The notes under the pieces: generated by a model
The model's database searches: none
Told to the model about the DNA's origin: nothing
What the model saw: only the letters and a program-made list of their open reading frames with translations
Source of the DNA: Pleodorina starrii
Lineage: Eukaryota; Chlorophyta; Chlorophyceae; Chlamydomonadales; Volvocaceae
Direction: 5' to 3'
Length of the DNA stretch: 64,000 bases
Assembly: GCA_030267565.1 (NCBI GenBank)
Contig: BRXU01000003.1
Span: 4,234,001 to 4,298,000 of the forward strand
Position numbers and translations under genes: made by a program
In this document: positions 22,506-33,530 of the stretch, one piece after another
How the letters are laid out: every line of letters begins with the position of its first letter
Numbering within the stretch: the first letter of the stretch is position 1

Positions 22506-23010
22506 TCACCAAACCCGCCAGCTAGAGCTACAGCTGAATGCAGAACATTTAAAGAATGCATATAGCCGGAGGCGTAACATCGCTCAACAGTTAAGGGGGG
22601 CCTAACCGAGCATCTTTCTAGGGGACTAGGAGGGATAACAGCTGTACCCCTGGGACTTCAGCGAATGCGAGTGAGCATACGAAAGCTGGGTTGAATCGAT
22701 GCCGCCTCAAGGCGCTTGGCACGACAGGCTAGCGCGTGTAGCCTAGACGCACCGAGTTTCTGGGCCGGGCCTGTTTCCCCCCAGGGGTTCCTTCTTCCTG
22801 CCGCTTGCCCAAATTCCCCTCGCATCCGGTGAACATGTCTCGGTGGACCGAACAGTGTCTGTCCGAGTCTTCACAGCTGCGCTGGGGGATAAGGCTGCGC
22901 CCGAGGGCATACGGGCGGGCAGGGCATGCTCCCGCTGGCCACATTGGACTGTCTCGTTGTTCCAGTCGTATTTCGCGAGCACCGAGACATTACGAAGGCA
23001 GAAACGTACA
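22506..23010. repeat. Right 505-bp target-site duplication of the LINE
   Basis: Second copy of 17971-18475, 504 of 505 bases identical. Beyond its right edge (TCGGACACGG onward) the sequence is host DNA that would have adjoined 18475 before insertion. Its left edge merges with the CAT-repeat tail of the element (CATCATCACC), so the border is uncertain by about three bases. Confidence 0.9.
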
Positions 23011-23880
23011 TCGGACACGGCGTGGAGCACTGCACCTCGACAGCTTCCATTGATGCGGGCTGGGGGAGCCGCCCCTGGTGCCCAGCACCAGGCCAGAACG
23101 GAAGCACCATGCCATCTGGCGCGAGCGACTAACCCACCTACCGTATCTACCCAAAGATCCTGGTTTACTCCAATTACGGATCAATCAATGAGCGCCACGG
23201 CCCATCTCAGCGTGCAAGCTATAAAGCCCTTGGCTCCGGAGAGCGAGGGGAGGGTTGATCGCCCGCCACGCGGCCTTTGCACTCCGTGCATTTAATGCGT
23301 TGACATCGCTCCCTGCGACACGACACAATGACTTCTAACGGCGCCCGACCTTTAAACCGCAACAGCTTGTTGTACACAACCGGGACTCCCTCGAAATGTC
23401 TGCTGCACTCCTGTCACATCGCCAACAGCGTCCATGATTGCCTCCAACGCACCCGACGTCGCATCACTCACACACTCCCTCCCCTTGCGCTCCACATGCC
23501 CTCCAGAAAGGTAACCGAGCCATCCTCAATTACCCCGCAGTGGCATTGCAAGCGCAACAGCCACACCGAAATAAACCTCTCCTCTCTCTTAAGCCCGCGA
23601 GTAACCCTCGCCGCTGCAGTGGCAAGGTGCACACGTCAACGAACATTGCGCATAGCCCAGCCCAAGCCGCAGTAGCTGCTACCAGCGCAGCGCCTCTCAA
23701 CAAAATACAGCAACCGGCCACACATTAATATCACCACCAACAGTTTGGCCGTCCACGCTTCCGACGCCCCTCGCGAATTCCCAAGCCCGAGGATCACCAC
23801 CCGACCCCATCTGTACGCTGTGCTCCCCGGGGCCCTCGTCAGCTGGGGCTGTCCGCCCGGTCCTGGCTGCAGCTGGCTCC
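23011..23880. other. Spacer between LINE and HCF164 3' end
   Basis: No gene is supported here. The part next to 23881 should be the HCF164 3' untranslated region. Short Pro/Ser/Ala-rich frames in several phases show no family resemblance. Confidence 0.45.
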
Positions 23881-25431
23881 TTACGCGTGGTCGCGGGGCA
23901 TCGTCTGCCGGGGCCCTGCCATTTCGCCGGGAGGCGGCGCAGAGCTCGACGTCCTGCCTTGCGCACCAGCGTACGGCAGCGGCGCGTCCGACGCTAGCGC
24001 TTCGAGATTGCCTGCGTCCGGGTACGAGCAGCGAGGAGCTAAGCTGTAAGCACCTGCGCAACGCCTGCCACTTGCTCACCTACGAGCTGCCGGTCATTCC
24101 GGCGTCAGGGCGTGTCCCACACGCTGAAACAAGGAACCGCCGTGCGGCAAGCAGTCCCAACTCCAGTAGCCCGGGCTTACCCTCAAGCACCTGGCGCGGC
24201 ACCCGCCCAACGGCGGCGGCAAGCGGCTCGCCCGTCTTGTCAAAAAACACGAAGTGAGGAATGCCGCGGACGCCGAATTCGGCAGCTTCCGGCGCCCACT
24301 TTGAGTTTTCAATGTTTAGCATGACGAAGTTTACCTGCCGAGCCGGGGAGCAAGCATTTTCGTCAAGTTTACTAGCTCGTGAGCTGGTTTGGCAACTGTT
24401 TTGACATGCTGAGGCCTGGGACATGTGGTAATCCATCTCTGTCCCCTCCTGTCTCGCGCGGCCCCATAGCCGATTTGTGATCCCAATGGTATGTGCATGG
24501 ACTGCGGCCGCCAGTCCCACATACCAGGCCGCGCCGTGCAGATGGAGACCAGCCGCCTTGTGCAACGGCGCACATCGAGACACTTCATGCAAACGGAAGT
24601 GCTAATCGAAAAGGCCGCACCTTGCCCTGATACCGCTTCTCCAGCTCGAACTCATCCGGCACCAGTTCACGGCACACCTCACACCTGTCAGCAGAAAAGG
24701 TCCGAGTATTCGCAGCTTCCCGGTAACGGTGCGCAAGGAATGGGCCCAGCCAGGCGTCTGGCGAATACCTTGTATCCCTGAAGCCCCTCTCGTGTACCAC
24801 CCGATCTTTCTTCTTACCACCCCCATGTTCCACAGCCCCGTGCAGATTGCAACCGTCCGTGCCATGGAGGCACACGCCCGTTATCATCAACCCCGACGAC
24901 TTGCCAGTTGGCGTAAAACTCCACTAGGGTTGGCTTGCCATTCACAAGAGCCACGTCGAGTGGCGTGGACATTTGCTCCAGGCTTGCCAGCGTGGGTGCG
25001 GCACCCCCACCCAGGCGAGGCAACGCAAACAACAGCACCGCTGCGGCGACCGCCCCAGCCGCAAGACCTGCATTCCCCTTCTGAGGCGCTTGCGCAACGG
25101 GAGGCGGCACAACGCCAGAGGTTGAGGCAACCGGCGATGCGCCCTCGGCTTTCACCTGCGATCAGGGACAGCGCTCTATCAGGCGTGCTAAGGCAAAAAT
25201 AATAGTTACATTCAGCTATTACCTCTTGCGTCGTTGTCTGGTTGGATTGTTCTGCACGAACTACGAGGGACCGGCTTTGCTTTGGCCTGCGGAAAAAGCA
25301 AGCACAGTCGCCGCGCTGTGACTCCAATGTTTTGTGATAATAAAGCAAGTCTATTTATGTGGTCACCTGAAAGTTGGTGCCACCGCCAGACGGAACCGTG
25401 GCAGGGGAGCAATGCCCGCGTGCACAGCCAT
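23881..25431 (-). CDS. HCF164: Thylakoid thioredoxin-like protein HCF164
   Basis: Membrane-anchored thiol-disulfide protein of the thylakoid that carries reducing power to the lumen and is needed for cytochrome b6f assembly. Six exons in reading order: 25431-25367, 25286-25223, 25155-24905, 24684-24621, 24334-24181, 24011-23881; phases join, 242 residues (Arabidopsis protein about 260). Residues 1-40 form an Arg/Ala/Val/Pro-rich transit peptide; 72-88 are a hydrophobic anchor ([15 protein letters not shown]). The active site WCEVC at 127-131 keeps both cysteines. [11 protein letters not shown] and [18 protein letters not shown] (cis-Pro loop) and [18 protein letters not shown] are diagnostic. 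Intron 3 interrupts the Trp codon and starts with GCAAGT instead of GT; with that GC donor the phase and the active-site sequence are restored. The start was chosen because exon 1 is the only nearby ATG that joins in phase and gives a plausible transit peptide. Confidence 0.93.
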
Positions 25432-26777
25432 TTTTTCCGGTGGCCTAGCACACGTAGGTTAACGCCGTATAGATGTGTTGAGCACTGTGCATTGAACTGC
25501 GTACCATGTAAGTGAGTGAGCAAAGTTCAACAACTGTGGAATTGTCCCTAACCGACAACCGTCCGTATTACCAAGTGTTTTACTGTCAGAGCCGTTAAGA
25601 TTAGGGACCTTACTATCTGTCCCTGTTACGCAAGCGCGGAGTGTATAGCTTTTCGTCGAGTATGCGTGGTTGGTATGGGAGGTGTCTGTGCGCGAGGGTA
25701 CGCACGCGTTCCATTGAAAGGCTTCTGGCTTGCCGGCAGCCGGGACTGCATGCGTGAAAAGAATACAGAGGGCTACATGCCAAAATTGCTGGACCCCGGA
25801 GCCTGGACAGCCCGAGACGCATGAGTGGGCAGGAGTGGGGGCAACCAGATCCACGGGTCGGATTCCATCGGGAAAGGGATGTTAGGCCCAGAGTGTCGGT
25901 TGCAATGGGTTATAACAGAATGCAGTCTCGACAGCGCGAGGGTGCGCAAAACTCTTGCGGCATTGAAGGAGCCCGGCTGGCCCCGTCTTTGGCTCTAGGC
26001 GAAAGCTTAAACTGCATCCATTCATACGGACTGAGCGCGCGTATTCTGGTAATTGAGAGGAAACGAGAGGATTGGGACAATGCCACGAGAAGCGTGGGGA
26101 GCTAGCGTGTCCTTCAGGCAAAGGCCGCCACTTGGGCCCCAGTGGTGCCGTCAGGTGCCGTCGAGGTCGAGCAATGCCGCACTGTCGTTCCCATTGCTAG
26201 CAGCTAGCAGCACCTTTGGGCCCTTTTGGGCTCGGCGCTTTGCGGCGTGGGTCCCTCAATTATGTCGTTCGTATTTAGGCGTCTCTGCCAAGTTTCAGAG
26301 GTTTTCTGTACGGTACCATAACTTGAGGCTAATCAGTCAACAAATCCCCGTGTGCGAAATTGAGGACATCAGGCATAACCCCGCTCATTCCTGCTCATTC
26401 CGCAAAGGCAAAGCCTATACGCGACCCTGTCCAAAAGCGGCCAAGGGTGCCTTCCCCTCCCTTCACCATGTAATGTTAACTGTTAAAGACAACTTATGAG
26501 CACAGCGCCAGCGTTATCGCCGCGGCTGGTGAGGGTGATGCGGCAATGCAAATGTACGAGCGCCTGCAACTGTTGCCCCCAAGACAGTTCGAGGTTACAC
26601 GTACAACCACCCTGTGGCCAGCTGGCCCAGCTGGCCACAGGGTGGTTGTACGTGAAATGCCATACCGTACAATTTTGGATCTCCTCAGCGTTGCCTCCTC
26701 AGCCATTGAAGCCAACGAATTGCAGTTGACGAATTTGTTTCTGTTGTTATATACTTTTATTTACCAAAATCACAAGC
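25432..26777. promoter_or_regulatory. Divergent upstream region of HCF164 and AKR2-like
   Basis: The two genes start on opposite strands, 1346 bp apart. The interval must hold both promoters and leaders. No coding exon is evident. Its most distinct feature is the 57-bp palindrome at 26598-26654 near the AKR2-like start. AT-rich words such as TATATACTTTTATT occur near 26748-26761, just before the AKR2-like ATG. Confidence 0.5.
26598..26654. repeat. Perfect 57-bp palindrome, 28-bp arms, 1-bp centre
   Basis: Bases 26598-26625 are exactly the reverse complement of 26627-26654, with a single C between. The arms begin CACGTACAACCACCCTGTGG and meet at CCAGCTGGCCCAGCTGG. The outer neighbours do not pair. 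It stands 124 bp before the AKR2-like start codon, probably in promoter or leader. It could extrude as a cruciform or fold as a strong RNA hairpin. Confidence 0.95.
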
Positions 26778-29274
26778 ATGCTTGCGCGCACCTGCAAGGC
26801 GGGACTGGGTCGCCGGCCAGCAGCTTTTACAGCGACGGTTCCCTTCAGTGGTTCTAGAAATGTGGTTCGCTATGCTGGCCCCAACCCGATGGCAAATCCG
26901 CAGCTCCAGGAGATGATGGCGAAGGCCATGCAGGACCCCAACTTTCAGAAGCAGATGCAGCAGATGCAGGAGATGATGAAGCGACCGGAAATCCAGAAAC
27001 AGATGGCCGAGATGCAGGCAGTGGCGCAGAACCAGCAGCTCCAGCAACGGATGCAGGAGTTGAAGAACGACCCCGGTGGGTACGGGCAGCGTCGCTTCTC
27101 GGCCCGCCCTGAAAGTTCCCCGTCAACCAAGAAACAGTATGCCGTGTGCGAACTGTTTTGTGGGGACATGCACGGTTTGCAGTACAGTTGGTCATGGCGT
27201 GTCCCGGGTTCCGCAATCTGCATCCGTACTCAGCAAGCGTGAGCGCTGGCAAGGACCACAGTGACCACTGTCACTGGTCAAGGGGAGCTTATGACAAAGG
27301 CGTGCATACACGAGTGTGACGTCCAGCGGCTCGCTCCGTGGGCGTCTTGTCACAGCTGCGGGCGTGACTGTTGCGTACCTCCACACGTCAGGGCCCTAGT
27401 GCCGCGCGAGCAGTTGCACCGTCTCAATTGCTTGCTGCTTGCAGAGTTTGCGGAGATTTTCGCTGACATCCAGAAGGGCGGTATGCAGGTGCGACATTCG
27501 CAACCCATGGGTCTTGAGTAGTGACTCAATGTGGTCAAGCCGTCGGTTCGTCCTGGAACACGCGCCATCGCCCTTGGTGTCCAACACAAGCCTAAACTTA
27601 CACAACGCAATCTCGCGTTTTTGTGTACCGAAAGCAGAGAGGGAGAAAACACGGGTCTAGTTTGCGCGACTCTGTAGGCCAATCTGCGGGCCTGCAACGG
27701 GAAAGGGCGCTTTACTGAGCCCGGCAGACCATGTACGTGCACTTAACGGTAAAACATGGCCCTTTTACACTTTTCCAGCTGGCATCCGCGCTAGGTCTGT
27801 CGCCGCATGAATTGATATCGCACCCAAAATCTTGCACAGCAGCGCTTTAAGTCGTGATGCCGCAACTCCTTCAGCCCACAGCCCCTCGCTTTCCTCTTTG
27901 TCAGTACCCACGCCCTCTCTGCCTGTAGGCCCTCATGAAGTACTACAACGACCCCAAGTTCTTGTCAAAGCTGGGGGAGAAGATCGGCGACGTTGCACCC
28001 TCCGCTGGTGCTGCGGCGCCCGCCGCATCTGCGGGGCCAGTGGCGGCTCCGCCAGAGCCCGAAATCAACAACATCCGGGACGCGGCCAAGTAAGGCCTTG
28101 CTTCCCTGCGCGGTTAGAGAAGCATTCCGACGTGTTTTCTCTGCTTGTACACCCTAGCACGCAAAAACTGCCCGTCAATCCTGTCAGGCCAGGGTTCCTT
28201 TTCCGAACCCACGTACGGCGTCAAAACACATGGCACCCCTTTACTAGTTGGCAGTCGCAGGAGTATTGCTTTCGAACGTGCGGACATGGGTGGCGAAATA
28301 ACAGTTTTGCCACAATCAACACACGCTCGGACAGCCTTGTCCGGACTGACGGTCCACTTGGCTGTCCGGACTGACGGTCCACTTGTATTGAGGCATCCGC
28401 TGTGTCGCAGGTTTGGTGACGAGGAGGCGGTGGAAGACTTCATTGCCATCGGGAAGGACATCAACGAGCCTGACGCCCAGGTATAATGAAGTCACGTTAG
28501 CAGTTGTGGGCGCCGGCATGGGCTCGTTGTTTTCGAGATTGCAGTTGTTGCGCCCTCTTCCATCGCTTTTGACGCAAGTGGTCCAACCACACGTCTTGCC
28601 GTCTGCGTGGGTAACGTCCAATGCAGGGGCGGACGGCCCTGCACTATGCGGTGGCTTACGACCACGCGGTCATCGCCAAGATGCTCGTTGGTGGGTGAAT
28701 CTGGCCATTTGCATCCTTCATATGCACGGACCTGGCCGTTTACTGCGGAACCCTGACAAGCCGGTTGCTGCCGCCAATGATGACGTGTTGGGTTATCACC
28801 CTTTCAATTGCCCGACGTGCTGGAATGCCGGCTGTGCAGATGAGGGCGCCAACCTCGAAGCGCGCGACACCATGAACAACACGCCGCTCCATTACGCGTG
28901 CGGGTATGGACGGACGGGTTTGGCGCGCATGCTGCTGAACGCGGGCGCTGACAAGACCGTGCAAAACAACACGGGGAAGACGCCGTTGGACCTTGCGAAG
29001 TAAGTTCACGCATGCGCGCACACTAGTTCATCTGGCCCCGTGCACAGCGGGTAGGGGTTGCACGCTAGTTACCGTCGTCCATCTCTCGCACCAGCTGTAA
29101 GGTTGGGCCAATATGTCGTTGCTGCTGCGGAAGCCCGGGCAAGTGTGTGTTTTGCGGCAACTTGAAACTACTAAGCTTGACGCGCACCCATATGTTTCCC
29201 TTTCGCCACGCAGATTGGACGGGCGCAACCCCGTGAACGCGGATGCGGACCTCCTGAAGGACTTACAGCCGTAG
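26778..29274 (+). CDS. AKR2-like STI1/ankyrin-repeat targeting factor
   Basis: Seven exons: 26778-27075, 27445-27488, 27929-28089, 28411-28480, 28627-28690, 28840-28999, 29214-29274; phases join, 285 residues. The N-terminal third has STI1-type helices rich in Gln/Met (PQLQEMMAKAMQDPNFQKQM, then RPEIQKQMAEMQ). EIFADIQKGG and ALMKYYNDPKFLSKLGEKIG match the second STI1 module of plant AKR2. The C-terminus has ankyrin repeats: GRTALHYAVAYDHAVIAKML and NNTPLHYACGYGRTGLARML with LLNAGADKTVQNNTGKTPLD. AKR2 is a cytosolic chaperone that delivers outer-envelope proteins to plastids. Unlike plant AKR2 (about 340 residues) this protein is shorter and begins with an Arg/Ala-rich stretch (MLARTCKAGLGRRPAAFTA) that resembles an organelle transit peptide, so it may act inside plastid or mitochondrion. 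The alternative is a start further downstream, for example the Met in PNPMANPQ. Confidence 0.88.
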
Positions 29275-29626
29275 ATGTATTTTGAATTCGCGTTCATATC
29301 ACGCTTCGCCAGTCCTTGGTCATGGTGCCACTGCGATGGTCTTTTCCACGAGGCAACTGTCGAATGCGGGTTTTTTAATTGCATATGGCTGGAGTTTCCA
29401 AGCTGATATGCAGGGCACGTTGATATAAATTGGGTGCGGGCTCGCGTATCTCCGGCTGGGGTGCTTCTGGAACAGTTTTGGTTGAAAAGCGGAAGGCTCG
29501 AGAAATGCCGTACATCGGTACATGTAAACAACGACCCCAAACGTTGCGCATGTTGCAAACTTACAGACCGGACCCAGTTGCTGCTTCACACTTCTGCCTA
29601 TCAGTCGTTCTCGTTCGTAGGCAAAA
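29275..29626 (+). promoter_or_regulatory. Spacer with AKR2-like 3' end and DnaJ promoter
   Basis: 352 bp separate two genes in tandem. TATAAAT at 29424-29430 stands about 200 bp before the DnaJ ATG. TTCTGGAA at 29465-29472 is an inverted pair of heat-shock half-sites; one pair alone is weak evidence. TGTAA for the upstream gene lies at 29523-29527, so transcripts of the two genes may overlap. Confidence 0.4.
29523..29527 (+). terminator. Poly(A) signal TGTAA of AKR2-like gene
   Basis: TGTAA 248 bases past the AKR2-like stop and 100 bases before the DnaJ start. Assignment by position. Confidence 0.45.
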
Positions 29627-32080
29627 ATGTTTGGCGGCTTCCCCTTCGGGGGCATGGGCGGGGGCCCCTTTGGGGGCATGGGCGGCGAAATGCCATCTCG
29701 GGGAGGTCCAGGCTCTAAGAAGGTGAACAATACTCGTTACTATGAGCTGCTTGGCGTCAGCAAGGATGCGACCCCGGATGAGATCAAGAAGGCGCACCGG
29801 AAGCTAGCGCTCAAAATGCACCCTGACAAGGGTAAGGGGGCATTTAATGGTGAAAGCAAAGGGCGACTTGTCTCAGGCAAGCCCCGGGTGGAGCTCCAAA
29901 GACGTGGCCTTTTCTCCGCATGTGCACGGGCGGGCGGCTCGCAGGTGGCGACCCTGACAAGTTCAAGGAGATTAACGAGGCGTATGATGTGTTGAAGGAC
30001 CCGAAGAAGAGGGAGATTTACGACCAGGTGCGAAATGGAACCGCGCAAGGTCCCTGCACCGCGACGTTGCCAAACCTGCGCCGCCGCTGTTGCAGTATGG
30101 CGAGGATGCCATTAAGGAGGGCATGGGCAGCGGCGGAGGCGGTGGTGGCGGCATGTCCGACCTGTTCGAGCAGATGTTCGGTATGGGCGGCGGTGGTCGC
30201 GGCCGGCAGCGCGAGCGCAAGAGCGAGGACGTGGTCCACAAGCTGCAGGTCTCGCTGGAGGATCTGTACAAAGGCGGCACTAAGTAAGTGCGCTGGGCGG
30301 TTTCGGCGATTAATTGGGGGTTAGACGGGTTATGGGGGTTGGCCCGCGGCCCCCATGGTACAAACTATCCCATGCCGCTGTTCCCTGCTTCCTTGTAGGA
30401 AGCTGTCGATGTCTCGCCAGCTGCCTTGCGATGCATGCCAGGGCTCTGGATCCAAGTCGGGCAAGCGCTATGAGTGCCAGGTGCGTTCTCAGCTGAATGT
30501 AGTACCTGGTGTCGGGGGGAAATCTCTGACGGATGAGGAGGACGAGGCGCGTCTTGGGGTCTGCCAAGACGCAGAGCGCAAACACACGTTTGCGACTCCC
30601 TTTCAGTCCTGAAGCAATGTCTTCCGGAATCCATCTACGGGAGGGCGTCAGGCATATGGCTGCAAGCATCGCGTTCCGTCCGCACGTTCTCGCTGCTCTT
30701 TTGAAAGTGCGGCGTTCTCTTGCCTTGCATTGCTTTTTGTGTCCCTGCCGCAACTGCAGGCCTGCCAAGGCACGGGCGTGCAGGTGCACCTGCGGCCCCT
30801 GGGCCCAGGCATGATGCAGCAAATTCAGTCCCCGTGCTCGCACTGCAACCGGACTGGCTACAGCACGCCGCCAGGTAAGCGATGTGGAGGCAAATTGACG
30901 CAATAATAAGGGGTCTTGGCTGGCATTTCTGGGCGAATAATCGGCTTGCATGGCGATCCGCGTGCGGCAGGCGATCAGTGCACGAGCTGCAAGGGCAAGT
31001 GCCTGGTGGCGGATAAGAAGACCTTCGACGTGCACATCGATGCGGGCATGAAGCACGGCTCAAAGATTGTGTTGCGCGGGGAGGCCGGATGCTCGGAGCC
31101 GGGCCTGGCCCCCGGCGACATCATCCTGGTGGTGGTCCAGAAAGAGCACGACGTCTTCCAGCGGGCGGGTGTGGACCTGGTGATGGAGAAGACCATCTCG
31201 CTCACGGAGGCGCTTACGGGATGCACCTTCACATTCAAGCACCTTGACGGGCGCGTGCTGCGCGTTGTGATCCCGCAAGGTACGGCGGGGATATCGGGTT
31301 TGAGGACGGATGGGTGGGTGCTACGGGTTGGTGCCGTACCGCGCCTGCTGGGCCGCAATGGACGGGTTCTCCATAAGATATATGTTGTAGCGGTCGCATA
31401 CCATGCTGCGATGCGCGTCTTCAGTGGCATATTTTGCTATAAGCCGACTAGGCCGGAATGCGTTGTTGCATTGCAAGTTGGCCTAGCTGTGCGTCAGCGA
31501 ACAATGTGTTGTCGATCGGTACATCCGGGTGAAAACGTTGGCTTGGCTGTTGTGTCTTCTCCTTGTCGCCTGTCCTGCTCCGTGTATCCTATCCTTGGTT
31601 GCGCCTACGTGATTGCGCCTAGCGCCTGCTTGGTATGGCCAGGCCCATGCGCTTGCACACCCGCATGCCATGCCGATGGTCATCCCTGGCTGAGCTAGGA
31701 CTCGGTTCCCTATGCACTCTGCAGGTGAGGTGATCAAGCCGAATTCGTTCAAGTGCCTGCACGACGAAGGCATGCCATTCCACGGGCGGCCCTACCAGAA
31801 GGGCAACATGTACGTCCGCTTCAATGTTGAGTTCCCGGAAACCCTCACGGAGGCTCAGGCTAAGGCGATCCGGGCAGCCCTCCCAGTGCCCGGGGCCGCG
31901 GCCAACGGCACTATGGACGTCGACGACGTGGAGGACGTGCACAAGATCACCAACGTTGCGGACATTGAATCGGAGCTCAAGTCGCGTGTGAACGTCGCGA
32001 AGGGCGCCGGCGAGAGCTACGAGTCGGATGACGACGACGACATGCCGCGGGGACAACGTGTCCAGTGCGCGCAGCAGTGA
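29627..32080 (+). CDS. Type I DnaJ (Hsp40) co-chaperone with CaaX end
   Basis: Stimulates Hsp70 ATPase and hands over unfolded clients in cytosol or nucleus. Exons: 29627-29831, 29945-30027, 30096-30283, 30399-30480, 30760-30874, 30971-31279, 31725-32080; phases join, 445 residues. After a Gly/Phe-rich start comes the J domain ([20 protein letters not shown]) with HPD at 65-67, a G/F linker ([18 protein letters not shown]), a zinc-finger region with [24 protein letters not shown] and CTSCKGKC, then the two client-binding barrels and an acidic tail (SDDDDD). It ends CAQQ, a farnesylation signal as in yeast Ydj1 and plant and human DNAJA proteins. A Gly/Phe-rich stretch before the J domain is unusual in position for the family. 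Exon 6 includes most of the first barrel. Confidence 0.96.
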
Positions 32081-32814
32081 GGGGCAGCTGGGCGCTGTTG
32101 GGCTTGCAGGAATACTGATGCAGCGCTGCGTGCATGGTAGACGTTTAGGAGTGGTGGCTGCTGAGCGATGCGGATGTGAGCTCCAGCTGAACAGTTGATG
32201 GAGTTCCTTCGCAATGCAGGGCGGCTGCTGCCGTTAGATACAGAACTGACATGCTGCTTGATGTGATGCAATGAGCAGGTGTTGGAGCAGGGTGGGGTCA
32301 GCTGGGCGATGGGGGGAGCTGTGAAGGGGCTTAGGAGAAGCCGGCTGGGCCAAGCGGGCAACCCGGGAAAGCGGGGAAAGTGAAGTTCGGGGTCTTTGGG
32401 GGCTTACATGGGGTGAGGCTTGCTTGTCACCTTTGGGAAGGGTGCATCCGGGCCGTGGAAAGGTTGCGCTTAAGACGTGCGGTGGGGGTCTGGGTACGGT
32501 AGCCTTCAGCAACGCTGGGATGAGGGGAACGGCCAAGCCACGTTCCAGACAATTTGGGCATGCCGCCCGTAGCTGTGGTCTCAGGAATGGACGTGGTCTT
32601 GGCGTGTGCTCATTTGAATGCTTGGATGCACATGGCGGCATTTGGGCAAACAAAATCATGCGAACTCAGGTCCTGCAGGTGTCCCGGGTACCATGGGCGG
32701 GTACCATGTGCGGTCCAATGCGTTCGATCACTGCACCGTGGAAAATGTGGACGATTTTTCATCCTCAAAACGATGTACGTCGCACGCGTCTTTCATGTGT
32801 CGCACAGCTCCCTT

Positions 32815-32819
32815 TGTAA
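32815..32819 (+). terminator. Candidate poly(A) signal of the DnaJ gene
   Basis: TGTAA 734 bases past the DnaJ stop; the nearest plus-strand match found. A long 3' untranslated region is normal in volvocine algae, but the assignment is only positional. Confidence 0.35.
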
Positions 32820-33024
32820 TCTGAAGGGACGTATGGGCGTAATGGGATCCGACCACCACATCCATCATGCCTTGGCTACCTGCGGTGAGACTTGGTAGCA
32901 AGTCCACCTCAACTGCACAGCGTGTTTGCAGAACGTCGCAGGAACAGCTGTGGGGTGTTTCTTCACGTCACGGTCCAAACTCACACGCGATATGGGCGAA
33001 CCCTGGACAACATAAAAAAGCGGG

Positions 33025-33035
33025 TTACAGTTACA
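33025..33035 (-). terminator. Candidate poly(A) signals of RNASEH2A
   Basis: Two TGTAA pentamers one base apart on the minus strand, about 500 bases past the RNASEH2A stop. Positional assignment. Confidence 0.35.
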
Positions 33036-33530
33036 GTGGGAGCCAACCCCGCAGGGCGGATATGCGTGCTGGCACTGACCACTGGACCTTCTCAGTTCTC
33101 ACACAGTAGGCCACACCCCTCATCCACCATCCGACCGTCGGGACTCGTCGGGGTTCAGCATCGCCACCGATCAAGCGTGCGAATTTACGATTCAACTCCA
33201 CATCTCGACAACACAGGCTGCCCTGCTCGCCGCCGTTGCTGTGCGAGGGCCAGCCGACCCGTTGGCACTACTCTTCCCGAGCCTGGAGCCCACCACTATG
33301 AGAATCACAAGAACATAGGCGGAACTCCGATTGTACACCTTCGATAAGATCCCAAATAGTCAAGACTCGTGTCATGTTACCTTCTACGCCACCCGACATG
33401 TCAGCATGGGTCACGCCTCCAATGCTGCAATCACCTCATGCTCGTGTGTGGGTTGGGTCGGGATTGCGATTGGATTGCGATAGGATTGTGGGTTGGGTTG
33501 GGTTGGGATTGCGAAGCCTTGGCCCAGCGG

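Larger units (their letters stand above)
32081..33530. other. Tail-to-tail spacer between DnaJ and RNASEH2A
   Basis: 1.45 kb without a supported gene. It should contain both 3' untranslated regions. Candidate TGTAA signals lie at 32815-32819 on the plus strand and, reading the minus strand, at 33025-33035 (two). Near 33450-33512 the sequence is a degenerate G/T repeat (GGGTTGGG and GGATTGCG words); this lies next to the RNASEH2A stop and does not match the algal telomere unit TTTTAGGG. Confidence 0.5.

Noticed and set aside
17971..23010. Long terminal repeats of an LTR retrotransposon
   Set aside because: The repeats do not begin TG and end CA, there is no gag, protease or integrase, and the protein is a LINE endonuclease/reverse transcriptase ending in a CAT-repeat tail.
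33450..33512. Internal telomere-like repeat
   Set aside because: GGGTTGGG and GGATTGCG words do not match the green-algal telomere unit TTTTAGGG and are irregular.
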